From Tausonia pullulans (Eukaryota; Basidiomycota; Tremellomycetes; Cystofilobasidiales; Mrakiaceae), in contig OX637629.1 in the NCBI GenBank assembly GCA_951802195.1, forward strand, positions 434,001-498,000: a stretch of 64,000 bases of DNA, read 5' to 3'. How positions within the stretch are numbered: position 1 is the first letter of the stretch; every line of letters begins with the position of its first letter. A program made the position numbers and the translations under genes. Below the pieces are notes generated by a model, which was not told the origin of the DNA, did no database searches, and saw nothing but the letters and a program-made list of their open reading frames with translations. Of this stretch, positions 39,741 through 50,603 are shown one piece after another.

Positions 39741-41930
39741 TTATGGAGCATACAACAGACGATTTCCTGCAGGGAGAGATAAAACCGAGGAGGAAGAAGG
39801 TACAGAAAGCCCCAAATCTCCATTAGACACCTTTGCGACCTCCGACACCTGCTTCTCCGTGTCCCCATCCATGACCTCCCGCTCGTCCCAATTCAGCCGG
39901 CGTTTAAAAAAGAGCGCGAGCCACGTGAGCGCGAGCAGCACGGGCACCTCGATGAGCGGGCCGATCGTTGCCGCAAGAGCCTGATCCGAGCTGACGCCGT
40001 AGACGGCGATACAGACGGCGATGGCGAGCTCGAAGTTGTTGGAGGCAGCGGTGAAAGACTGAAGAGACAGCAGTATATCAGCACTCTGAGCAAGACTATG
40101 CTTTAAGCTGATTTCTTACCTGAACAACAGCCATGTCATAGCCTCCGTACTTGCTAAGTCTGGGACGGCGGCTCATCCACCAGACTTGATAGAAGGCGAG
40201 CGACCACATAATGGTGAAGTAAAGGATCATCGGGACGAACACCCGGAATGTTGGACCGAGGTTGTCGAGAATCCGCTGTGCTTGCTCGGCGAATATCAAA
40301 ATGATTGTGAAAAGCAGTCCAACGAGAGCGAATGGCGAGAAATAGGGAAGGAAGCGCGTCTGGAACTTGGTGGGTCCGAGGAGCCAGAGCATGGTGAAGC
40401 GTGTGATGATGCCGGCGATGAGGGGGATGCCGAGGTACTGTAAGGACAAAACAGATGTCAGTTGTCAGTCTCCGCGTGATATCCAGTCATGACGAGAATT
40501 GTTGGGACGGACAATGACGACGGCGATAGCGGTGTTACTATAATCGAGCTTGAGCGTGTTGTCCCCGCCGATAACGTTGACCTGACGTGCGAAATCGCTT
40601 CAATTCGCGATCAAATCCAACCCACTGCGCTAAAACTCACGAAGAGAAGGCTCATGGGCGAGTAAAGAACGATTTGGAGGATCGAGTTGATGATGACGAG
40701 GATGGCACAGTAGTCGCCATCGCCCTGGTTCAAAACAAGACAAGAGTCAGATGCGAAGCTTGGAAGTAGGCGATGAGGGAGCAGAAGCATACTTGAGCGA
40801 GCTGGTTCCAGATCTGGATGGATAAGGGAGATTATTCAATCAGACGGTCGAGCTGGTAGGCGCGTCGAACAAGACGACCTGACGTACCATGACCATGGCA
40901 ATGCACCGAGCGAGTCCGACCATGATGACACCGGTGCGATACGTCGGCAGATCAGGGAGAGTTGCCCAGGCAACTGCGAGCATAACCTGAGAGTTAGGAG
41001 TAAATGAGTGGTTAGTCAAGGGAGAGACGGCACGCTCTCCTCGTCTGTATGAAACGGGGACGAACGAAAGGCCCCACAATCCAGTTGAGGAAGAGGGATA
41101 TACCAATTTGGTACCACATCCGCTTTTGCGAGAAGATCTCCGGAAGCTTCTCGTATTGGACTAGAAGAAAGTGCGTGCGCAGCCATGAGAGTTAAGATGA
41201 CAATTCTTTGTGGATCGACAAGCGATAGAGCACATCACGCACCCTTGGTGAGAATGGGCCACATCATGACGAGGAGGCCAACGACGATCGCTTTGGAAGA
41301 GTCGCAACGGCCAGTGTTATTAAGGAAAGTCGAGATGACGGGACGGACGAGGACGGTATCAACGACAAAGCGACAACTGGCTTGTCTCCGTGCCTCGCTC
41401 TCTTTAGTCTACTTGGCTTTGTATTGGAGGGACTCACGGACGGAAACGCCCTTGAGCGTCGAGCTCGTGAGAATAACGTCGACGTCCGGCGCGAACTTAC
41501 CTGTCGGAAGAGAGAAAAATCGGCCGACACGTGAGCCTCGCCCCTGCGACGAGCTCAAATGAACCAGAAGAGACGGGACTCCACCGATGATGACACCGAT
41601 GATCATGGCAAGCAGGACCCAAAGGGCGAGGAACCGGTCAAGAAAGCCCAAACTAGCGAGGAGAGCTGCTCGAGGAATTGAGGTCACCATGCTCAGTTGA
41701 GGCTGAGCCCATATCTGCTCCTACATGGAATCGAAGGGCCCACCTCGTGAGGTCAAGTTATTTGACGGGTTTTGTGGATCCGTCGGGGGCAGGTTATTGG
41801 TTTCGCCCTGTGCGAGAGCGCTAATGACATGATGCTGGCCGGTGGTGGCAGCCGTGTCGTTGACGGTAGCAGGAGAGGGCTGAGGGTGTTCGGTGGCTGC
41901 GCTGGGGGTTGGCATGTGGGAGAGCGACAT
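39741..41930 (-). CDS. ACR3-family arsenite efflux carrier
   Basis: Plasma-membrane carrier of the ACR3 (BART superfamily) type that extrudes arsenite, sometimes antimonite, using the proton gradient. The N-terminus [14 protein letters not shown] starts at 41930 and is polar. The membrane part begins [20 protein letters not shown], the family opening helix. Then come [49 protein letters not shown] and [14 protein letters not shown]. Cys in GLARCIAMV is the conserved thiol known to be needed for transport in ACR3 proteins. IWNQLAQ comes from a 21-nt exon at 40793-40813. The last exons give [31 protein letters not shown] and an acidic tail ending GNRLLYAP. No arsenate reductase or ArsR-like gene is adjacent, so this is not a visible arsenic cluster. 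Confidence 0.92.
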
Positions 41931-43833
41931 AATGAAGCCTCGAAACGTCAACGGTCGAAATGGGTCGAAAATGGGTATAGATGGTCGTTAAAGGCCGGAG
42001 CAGAAGTCAAAATATGAGCATGGAGATCATCTGCGAGTGCAGGAAGCGTGGTCCCTCTTACAAACGAAGGCGGCATCGGCGAAATCAAATTGGCCAAAAG
42101 CAACTAGGGCAATTTGACGAATTTGATGTTGGACCCGACGAGCGTCTTCTGCACTGACCGTGGAAGCCTACGACACGACCGTGATGCATCTCCCCGCACT
42201 CATGTATAAGAGGTTTTAACGGATTTCGCCGCACTCTAAGCTCGGAATGATGAATCTCGACTCGCGAAAGCTCGGCCCGAACGTCTTCCAGCATCGTTGA
42301 CATATCTATCGTTTACCGTCACTGCAACCTAGTAAGATCTAGACACTTCGAAGCGGTTAGGATAATTGTTGGGTTCCAGAGCACCTGAGTCCGAATCTGG
42401 AAGAGAACACGAGTCGTATACCTGTTCATCCCAAACGTTGAGCCAGCCATCAATATAACAGCCCTCGAGGGGCGCATTAAAGCGGAGTTCGCCGGCTCAT
42501 TATTTCATGACAGGCCGCGATAGGCGTTTTTGCCCAGGCGCACCCCGAACATTCCATTCGCCAGATCGCTCTTGCTGCACTACTGTTGTAGCTGGGCCTC
42601 CACTTGTTGCGGTCCTAGGCCTCTTCCAACTTCCATGAGCGCGGACGGCTGACTGAAAAACCTCATGCTTGGCATCGAAGCTATTGCTGAATATCATCAA
42701 TTCATTGACCAGCGACTGCTCAGGCGTATTCGATTGGCAATCGGAACCGGGGGCAATGGAAGGGTTCCGTCTTGCCGTCTGAGGTTGTCTTCGAATTGCT
42801 GAAAATGAATGTCGTCGGCAGGTCCTCCCTCGCATTCTTTCCATCTGCCTCAGCAGAGCATCAGGTCCAGTACCTCTCTAGATCTGCAAGCGTTGCACGT
42901 TCATCGCAACCCTTGCTGCGAACGCTTCTTACCTTGCCGCACAACGCTGCCATAGGCAAGAGCGACAGCTTCTAAATCTCCTTCGAAGCCAGTCGGCCAT
43001 TGCGCAATATTAATACTACCAACTCGAAAGTTCCCCCCCCCCCCCCCCCCCCCCCATCACTTTGCGGGTCATATGTTGGATGATGCAACCGCGGAACGAA
43101 GGGCAAACGGGGCACGCCGGCTCATGGGCGGACGTTGTCGTGCGCTGGGAAGATATCAATGACGTAACCCTCGCCCGAGCTGGTGCAGGTAGGTATCGTT
43201 GACGTCCGCGGCATCCAGGATACGATGTCGGTCGTGATCTTCATGGCAGTCAACCTTCCCGCCAAACATGACGTCAAACTCTCCTGCCGCATTATCCGTT
43301 GCTTTCCAGGTTCCTCGCTTGGCTCCGACCCGCTGCTATCGCTGCTGGTTTGAGGCTGACTTTGCACACAAGAATCGTGACCGCTATGTTCCACTGTGGT
43401 GGGAGCATGACGCGTGGACTGCCGTGTGTTGGTAAATATGTCACTTCTGTACGTTGATGGTCATGCCAGCTGCTGTCAAGCCCTGACCCAGCGAACGATG
43501 GATCGGCGCCCAGATGATATCAAGTCATGCTAGACGCCGGAGGCGAGACGCGGAGCAAGACGGTTGTCCTCGCTGGAGGCATCAAGGCTTCGAGGGCGGA
43601 GTACCCGGATTAAGTTATCCAGATTTGAGAGCAGGTCCAGTGAAGCAAAACACGTTGCAATATGCGAGCCCTAGAGCACAGTAACGAAGAACAATGAAAG
43701 AGAGTGGAAACAACATGGACAGAAACGAGCTAGGGAACAGGATAGTGACATGGCAGAGGGCAACAGAGGGACAAGCTACAGGAGAGTCTATTGGTAGTAC
43801 ATGCGAGCCGAGGGAGAGACAAAACGAGACATC
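41931..43833. other. 1.9-kb interval, possibly decayed sequence
   Basis: The interval between the ACR3 start and the 3' end of the Ser/Pro-rich gene. Base composition looks less GC-rich than neighbouring coding DNA. It holds a run of 23 C and short frames. One minus-strand stretch at about 43160-43325 reads GTWKATDN, then GEFDVMFGGKVDCHEDHDRH, then a stop soon after; this looks more protein-like than its surroundings but matches no family I know. No tRNA or repeat border was found. Confidence 0.4.
43033..43055. repeat. Poly-C tract (23 nt)
   Basis: An uninterrupted run of 23 C on the plus strand (G on the minus). It is the longest homopolymer in the window, its length may be unreliable in the assembly, and it could fold as a G-quadruplex on the minus strand. 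Confidence 0.85.
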
Positions 43834-46800
43834 TCAGACACCGAAGGGACTGAAGAGGCAACGAAAACAGGTTAGAAAACAGGTTAGTCGGCTCCTCAAT
43901 TCGACACAAATTCGATAAGCGCCAGTGACGTACTCGGGCCAATCCGAATCCACCACAGCCATCGGATCCACCGGCATAACCATTACGCCCGCCATTGCGT
44001 CCTTTCCTGTCCATTTCTCCCTATTGGCAAGCTCCTCTTCTTTGTTGTTTTCGTCCTCGGTTCCTTGAGCTCGACTGCTTCGCCTTTTCCCACCAGGATG
44101 GATGGTCTCGCTTCTCGACCGCTTCAGGCCTGTTCTGACTGTCGTCAAGTCGGAGAAGGCAGGTGGAGGCGGAGGAGGAATTGGCGGGGGGACCTGAGTG
44201 AACGCGAGTGGCCGACGGCTGTAGGACGACCATCCGACCGGCCGGGGCACGGAGCTTGCGGAAGAAGATGACTGTAGGGGCGCTGAACCTGTGTGATGAT
44301 GCGTTCGCCATAAAGATGAGGACGAGGACGAGCCACGAGTAACGCCACTACTTCCCGCCCCTGTCGCGCCAAGGACATGCTTGCGCCTCGGCGGCACAAA
44401 ATACCTATCAATGCCCTTCCTCGGTGGTATAGGATTCGGAGGTGGGATCGGCGGTTCCTGCTGGTACATCGGGAACCGTCTCGACTGTTCCAGTGAGAGA
44501 TCCGAAGAAGGATTTAGCAGCGAGGCGATGGAGATGGTCGATGCCACGGATGTTGATGCAGAGTAGGAAGGGGAATACTGCTGTGCCGGCGAAGCGGAGG
44601 CCGATAGTGTTGATGGTGGAGTGAGAGGGTGGAGCTTGGAGAGGGAAGGGGCGCCGAGGTGGACGGCGACAGCTTCAAGGAATCGGAGGGCGGCCCGGAC
44701 GAAGGGCTCGCGGGGGTGTTTGGCGGCGAGGGAACTGAGGTGCGAGCTGAGAGAAGCGGTTTGAAGGGGGATTGTGAGGAACTGCGGGGAGAGGGAGGGT
44801 GTCAGAGCATGCATTACGAGGAAGGGTTAAGAGTGCGAGCCCCACCTCAGAACAACGATCCTCCATCTCCTGGTTAAACTGCCTCCAGCGCCTCGTTCCT
44901 CGCTTCCCGCTTTTCCCAGAACCAGGAGCGTGGTGCTCCCCAAAGAGCATCCACCCAGCCTGTGCCAGCTCCTTATCCCCGCCGTCCTTCTCCCCACTTC
45001 CGCCCCGTCCGACGCCCATGACGAGCTCAACGATCTCCCCGCCTTGCCATCCCTCATGCAAGAAGCCCTCGAGGCACACTTGCGTGAGGAGCGCCGCGAG
45101 AAGAGCGAACCAGGCGCGCGTCGGTCGCGCGAGACGCCGGCGCGAAAGCAGTTGGCATTTTGGTGGGAGGGGCTGAGGCGACGAGCCGTCGTCATACCCG
45201 CCTGACGAGGAAGAGGGCGCAGGCGAAGCTTCCTCATCGCAAAGCTCAGGCGAAGGCGACGACTCGTCGCTGCCTTGAATGGATGCCTCAGAGTCGCTCT
45301 CCCATCGGTCGTCCTCCTCGTCGTCCTCGTCCCGGATGACAGCGAGAGACATGATTCCGCCGAACCCTCCCCTGCCACCGGGGGCAGGTGGGGGTACCAC
45401 CCTTCGTGGACGACGAGTTGCAGCCGAGGCAGCCGCAGCCTTGTTGGCATCGTCGATGGCCCTTTTTCCTATCGCATAGGCGACGTCTCGTGAGAGAAGG
45501 AGAAAGGCGCGGAGGAAGAGGAGGAGTCGCGAGTTGGGCGGAGGAGCAGCTGGGTGATTGGATGCCGACAGGGACGCCGTCGAGGAGGCGGTTGAGGATG
45601 AATTGGCAAATGCACCCGAGAGGACGGATGCCTCGTAGAGGCGGCGAGATCTGTTGCCATGACAAGAGGATGAGGGAACGGACAAGTTCGGGCGAGCTGA
45701 CAAATGAAGAGGATGGCATGATCCGGAGTTAGCCGATAAAGGGAGACAGGCTAAAACAAAAGAACGATGCAGGAACTTGCCTCCGTTCTCGTCGCTAGTG
45801 CTCGAAGAGGCAGCAGGCAAGACGACACCCTTGTCAAAGAGCTCCTTGGATCTCCCGACGGCCTTCCTCGTCCTTGGACCCGAGGCCGCGTCCCCGCCCT
45901 CGTCAGCAGCGGTGGTACCCGACGAGGGCGACACGCTGGCGCGCGAGCGGGAGCCGGCGAACGCCCATGGCGACTCGGGTCCAGCCGCACGTGGAACAGA
46001 GGCCCAGATGGTACCAGGAGGATAAATGGGTGCTGGAGGCGGTGGTGGTGATGTGGAAAGGGCCGCTTCCGGAGCCAAAGGGGGAGGAGAGGACGAGGTC
46101 GAGGAGGTAACGGTAGCAGTCTCGAGAGAGAGGGACGCGTCGCACGCCTGCTGCTGCAGCAGCAGGTGCTCCGGTATGGGAGCGGATGAGATGGGACCCA
46201 GAAGGTTGTCGAGGCCGACGAGCGTTTCACGAGAGAATGGCTTAGCTGGAACGGAGGCGGCGTTCAGAGGCATGTCGTCGGTGAGGACAAGGTCGAGCAT
46301 GCCGGCGAGGACGAGTCGGTGGCGGGTGCCCTCGGGCAGGCTCTCAGCCGCAGAAGACGCCTGATCTATGGTCTCGTTGTCGTCATCGTCGGTGTCCATG
46401 CTGTCGCTGTTGCTGCTGCTGTCGCTGTCGTCGCCGGCAGCATGCGAGACCCGAAGACCGTCAAGGAGCGCCGAGAGCATGCGCTCGATTCGGTCTGCCT
46501 CCTGCTCGTCGACAAGCGCATCCGAAGCGCCGCCTCCGCGGATTTGGCTCTGATTGCCGGAAGGAGGTGAGGGCGAAGGAGAGAGAGAGGCTGCCGTCAC
46601 CTTCTCCAGATGGACCTTTCCACTCCGGCCGTACCCGAGGACCTCGGTCGGCTCCTCCTCGCTCTCGTATCCGCGCCCGGGGAGCGTCATGCCGAGGCGC
46701 TTACGGGCGGAGCGGAAGCGAGAGGCGGCATGTAGCTGTAGAAAATGGTCGAGGATAAGTGTCTTGGAGGTCGTCCCTGCCGGGGGGAGCGAGAGATGGC

Positions 46801-46840
46801 CCGACGAGGACGGGTGTCGCAGGGCGGCGGGCGTGTTCAT
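43834..46840 (-). CDS. Unrecognised Ser/Pro-rich protein of about 900 residues
   Basis: I do not recognise this gene. It is coding by length: long open exons separated by a few introns, all in good frame. The start chosen is MNTPAALRHPSSSGHLSLPP at 46840, since the frame further upstream is not protein-like. The N-terminal part holds TLILDHFLQLHAASRFRSAR and DRIERMLSALLDGLRVSHAA, then an acidic Ser/Asp run. A central region is LLLFLRAFLLLSRDVAYAIG followed by a Pro/Gly-rich loop and acidic repeats. Next is a helical, Trp-containing part (RPTRAWFALLAALLTQVCLE, GWQGGEIVELVMGVG) and ARKHPREPFVRAALRFLEAV-like sequence (AAKHPREPFVRAALRFLEAV). The C-terminal third is Ser/Pro-rich with GIDRYFVPPRRKHVLG and KRSRSETIHPGGKRRSS, which could be a nuclear signal. 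A last intron (donor GTACGT) probably yields the end DWPDPFGV. It may be a lineage-specific regulatory protein, but that is a guess. Confidence 0.72.
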
Positions 46841-47182
46841 TTTGTCGTCGCGCTTGCCGCCGGCGGGTTGTAGTAGACAGTAGGCTTGGGAGAGAAAGAA
46901 AAATAGGGAGTTGTGTGTTGTGCGTTGTCTGCAGAAGCGAGCGGGCTGAAGAGGGTTTGTGTGGGGTTGTCGGGCCGGCAGGTGGTGGGCGTCAGGAGGA
47001 GCAATGAGGGAAGTCAAAGCAGGAGGCAAAGGCGCCTCCCGCGTTCTTCCGACGATGCAGTCAGCCGACTCTGGCCGCCACCGTCTCCCCGTCAGTCGTC
47101 CCTCCTCTCAAGTACGCACGTACCAAACGCCTCGTCCCGCAGGGGCCGGCCCTTCTGACGAGAAAGGATGAATTCCTCTACC

Positions 47183-47248
47183 CACGTGAGGGCTTAGCCA
47201 AAAAAAAGACATCCACGGTACGCTGGCGCAAACACGGTACGCTGGCGC
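47183..47248. promoter_or_regulatory. CACGTG box and 16-bp direct repeat in a divergent promoter
   Basis: The 677 bp between the Ser/Pro-rich gene and NECAP hold a CACGTG E-box (47183-47188) and two exact copies of CACGGTACGCTGGCGC at 47214-47229 and 47233-47248, repeating every 19 bp. Direct repeats of this sort in a shared promoter are good candidates for tandem factor binding sites. The bound factor is unknown. Confidence 0.5.
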
Positions 47249-47517
47249 CAAAGTTGTCGGCATTTGCTCCCCCGTCTCTCGACCGGCCCTCAGGTCTCCA
47301 TCTCCTTGTGCCAGGAGTTCTGGCGATCTTGAATTCTTGATGAAAGAAAAAACGCGTGAATGATTGAGAGGTGGCCGTCGTCCTTGGGGTGATGAACCCC
47401 ACTTGGATCTCCACTTCCCATCAGACCTGGGCTGTTTAACCTCAGCCCTCTCGCGTCCTCGCCTCGCCTTCCTTCCATCTACCACCTTCGACCCTGGCCC
47501 TCCTTCGCTAGCCAGTC

Positions 47518-48592
47518 ATGTCCCTCTTTGATACAGACGACCAGATCGAGTCAATCCTCTTTATCTGTCGCAACGTCAAGGGTTCGTCCATCTTGCGTCA
47601 TGGAAGGACGCGCGACGGGGCGCTAACGTCTCGCTTCGACTTCAGTCTATAAGATCCCTCCTCGCCCGTCCATGGCGGGTGCGTCCGTCGTTCGGACCTT
47701 CCTCTACTGTTTCTCCTTCTCAGCTGATCCCGCGCTCATTTTCTCAGGCTGGAAGGCTCAGGACTGGTCCGTCGCGCTCGACACCTATCCCGTGGTTGCC
47801 TCATTCTCATCTGCTCACTTCGACTGACATACGCGTCCCGCTCGACTTCAGGGGAGAGCAGTCGTTCATGTGGGAAGGCAGGCTCCGGATTGTCGCCAAG
47901 GGGGACGACGCCGTCCTCAAGCTCGAGGTGCACTTCACATGGGGTCCGAGCCATCGCAATGTGGACCCTGGGCTGACTACCCTTCCGCTCACTCTTCTCC
48001 CTCTCGCCTTGCTCCACTCCCCCTTGCCTCTCTCTCCCATCTTTGCCTCAACACGCCCCATTTCTTTGCCAGGATGCAACGACAGGTGACCTCTTTGCCT
48101 CGGCGCCTTACCCTCCGCCGGGCAATTCCGTCGAGCCCGTCCTCGACTCGTCGCGGTATTTTGTGATCCGGATCGTCGATGAGCAAGGCCGCAAGGCTTC
48201 TGTCGGCATGGGGTACGTTTCATCTCTCTTTTTGGCTCCTCTCTCGAACTGGCGGGAAAGAGGCGCAACGACTAACGCGCATGACACGTAGCTTCGACGA
48301 GCGCGGCGACGCGTTCGACTTCAACGTCGCGCTGCAAGACCACCTCAAGCGGCTTACGGCGCCCAAGACGTCCTTCTCCGCTTCCTCTTCCTCCTCATCA
48401 GCATCAGCATCAGCGGCTCCCTCGCAGCCGAAGCGCGACTTCTCCCTCAAGGAGGGTCAGACGTTCTCCATCGCGATCCCGGGTGGGTCCTCGGGTAAGC
48501 CGAGGCCGAAGAAGGAGCCCTCTGCGGCTGCGGGAGGAGGAGGGATGCCGTTCATGCTGCCGCCGCCTCCGAGCGGAAGGAAGCGGGACTGA
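47518..48592 (+). CDS. NECAP, adaptin-ear-binding coat-associated protein
   Basis: Clathrin-coat accessory protein of the NECAP family (PHear domain), acting with AP-2 in endocytosis. The spliced protein reads MSLFDTDDQIESILFICRNV, VYKIPPRPSMAGWKAQDWSV, TYPSFMWEGRLRIVAKG, AVLKLEDATTGDLFASAPYP, DSSRYFVIRIVDEQGRKASV, GFDERGDAFDFNVALQDHLK and KRDFSLKEGQTFSIAIPG. Every block matches family order (the SRYFVIRI and RGDAFDFNVxLQDH cores are near diagnostic). The intron before SFMWEGRLRI must use the second of two nearby CAG acceptors (after GGGAGAGCAG), because the first breaks frame. The tail is Pro/Gly-rich and ends SGRKRD; the WxxF ear-binding motif of animal NECAPs is not seen. It is divergent from the Ser/Pro-rich gene. 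Confidence 0.92.
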
Positions 48593-48841
48593 AATGCCGC
48601 GTGATGATGGTGGGAGTGGGGGGGGGAGAGAAGGTGAGAAAGGGGGGAAGGCATGCGGCTGCTAAGCGTAGACGTCGTCGACGGGTGGACCCGGAGTCAG
48701 ATTATCGTGTTCAGCTGGCCTTGACTGGGGTAGAATGCTCAAATGCTCTGGATTTTATTTCTTTTTCCAAATAATACGTGAGGCCAAGGTCAGCTGAGCG
48801 AGTCAAATAACCCATTCACTCTCTCAGGCAGCCTTCATCTC

Positions 48842-49370
48842 TTACCAAGAGCCCTGGCTCTGGAACCCCCCATCCTCCAGCCAACTGCGGGTGTTTTCAA
48901 CCGTCTCCTCATGGAAGATCTTGATAGCCTCGTCCGTCGAATAGGCTATGTGAGGCTGACAGGCTGGCGTTGTTCAGGCCGAAGTCAAATCAACTCTGCA
49001 GCAGCGAGCCTGTACAAGTTAGTAGCGGAGTGGAGAGTGGGGCGGATGCGATATTGTAGAGGCCGCCCTCGAAGAGGTTGCCGCTGAGTTTGGGCTCCTC
49101 TTCAAGAGATCGAGGGCGGCTCTCTTCCCCCACGTCAGGATCCAAGATCAGTATCTCTTCCATCCCTCAGCGCCAGAGCAGAGAAGGGTACTCACCCTGA
49201 TCTTTCCCTCCCGTATCACTTTCAGAAGCGCTGAAAGTGTTGTTAAGCCCTCCTCAAGAAGTATTAATGATGAACGACCCAGGTTTGAGGTGCACGAGCT
49301 CGGCCGCAGGTCTTGTCGGAGAAGATCATGTGGAGACTGAGGATGTAGGATTGGGAAAACAATGATCCAG
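48842..49370 (-). pseudogene. Remnant of a D-isomer-specific 2-hydroxyacid dehydrogenase
   Basis: The minus strand carries, in order, pieces of a D-lactate/2-hydroxyacid dehydrogenase C-terminal half. ILSLHMIFSDKT lies near 49350; ELVHLKPGSFIINTS follows in another frame. Then comes a TGA where the invariant Arg of the family's NTxRGG catalytic motif is expected, followed by GGLNNTFSALLKVIREGKI. Further on a region resembling LFEGGLYNI is seen, and the end reads PHIAYSTDEAIKIFHEETVE then SWLEDGGFQSQGSW and a stop at 48842-48844. Ordinary members read HLKPGA-(I/M)-(I/V)-NTSRGG and PHxAYxTxEA. The combination of frame change, stop at the catalytic Arg and shortened middle indicates a decayed host gene; CGA to TGA is a simple C-to-T change. 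No intact copy is in the window. The 5' half, beyond 49370, is not recognisable with confidence. Confidence 0.68.
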
Positions 49371-50603
49371 GAGGCTCTCAACCAGGAGTGTCGCGAGAGT
49401 CAGCTCTCCTGCTACAGCTTGCGAGTGCGTCTACACCCACCGATCTCGTCCCCCGCAGGCCGGACCCTCTCCTCCGTAAGATTCAAAGACCACACGACAA
49501 CCCGCACCCTCAAGGTCCTTGTCACAAGCACCTGTTTCTGGCTCAATATCCGAACCCCAGCTCACCGAGCGTCTTCTCCTCCCCCTCCCCCCCGAAACTG
49601 AAGGTTCGTCCCCGTCTACCAAGGTATCGTCTCGTCCTCGATCAGCCGGATATAACAGACAATCCTCTTGGCAGTAGCGAAAAAAAGGTGCTGGGTATGC
49701 TCGTTGGTGTCTCCTCCGGAAATGGTGCGCGCTGTTTTGCTTGCCCATCTTGCCGAAGACGGAGATGTTGCGCGCCGCGAAAGTAGGGAGAGGGGTGGCA
49801 AATTCTTATGGAGATGTACAGCTGGAGAGAAGGAATATGGGAGATGAGAAAGGGCGTGAAGAGAGAGCGCTCTCGCATGGTAGAGATGATGTGAACCGAG
49901 GGAAGCATAGTAGAGACAAGAGAAGGCGAGAGGATGAGCCAAAGTCGATGCGCGTGGCCGAAGACAAGTGCACTCTCTCAAAAAGAGCTCGAGACGCTAG
50001 CGAGAGCTTCTTCATCGTGAAGAGTATCATTGAAGATGATGATGTTGACACTTGCAGCCCAGACGGTGGGCCATCTGGCGGCCTTCAACATGAGGCTGGG
50101 AATGGTGTCGCGTTAACACGCGCCAGTCCGGATTACAGAGCACAGAGATGAGAGGCCAGACGAATTTGGCATAGTCATAAACGATGGCGCCTGAGCAAGG
50201 CCTGAGAGGCGGCCATGGAGGCTCTCGAGATGAGCGCAAAGTTGAAGTGATTGTTGAAGACGAATGAACCCTCGTGGTCGACGTGTCTTGCTTGGTCCAG
50301 CAGTCGGACATCTCCGGCGGCGTCTATTCGTCCAAGTTTGACTGACTCAGGCCCACGAGGTAAGCTGTCCACACGCCTGTCTAATTGGCCTGTTGCACTG
50401 TGCCGTGTCGCGCATTCTCAAGGTCATCTTAATATGCAAATAACGTACTATAAAGCGTCGGCGCCCAAGATCAACCGGAGACATCCGAAGGAGACCAACG
50501 GATAACAACCAGCACACGTGAGGCCCTTGCTCCCCCAAACGACCATCATCTCTCATCTCGCTTGGGAAGTGTAGCCGCGTACCCAACACTAAACACTCCT
50601 GTC
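49371..50603. other. 1.2-kb stretch upstream of the peptidase; no intact gene
   Basis: This covers the upstream side of the dehydrogenase remnant and the promoter of the acyl peptidase. A minus-strand run near 49510-49560 (LEGAGCRVVFESY) hints at the GxGxxG-beta2 part of the same dehydrogenase, but too weakly to annotate. A TATA-like ACTATAAAG at about 50448-50456 lies some 150 bp before the peptidase start. Confidence 0.4.

Noticed and set aside
42340-42415. A possible tRNA with GCGGTTAGGATAATTG and GAGTCCGAATCTGG
   Set aside because: The pieces recall D and T arms, but no acceptor stem pairs and the anticodon arm cannot be placed.
44675-47029. A longer protein starting at the Met near 47029
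   Set aside because: The first 63 residues are not protein-like and overlap the divergent promoter. MNTPAALRHPSS at 46840 is the better start.
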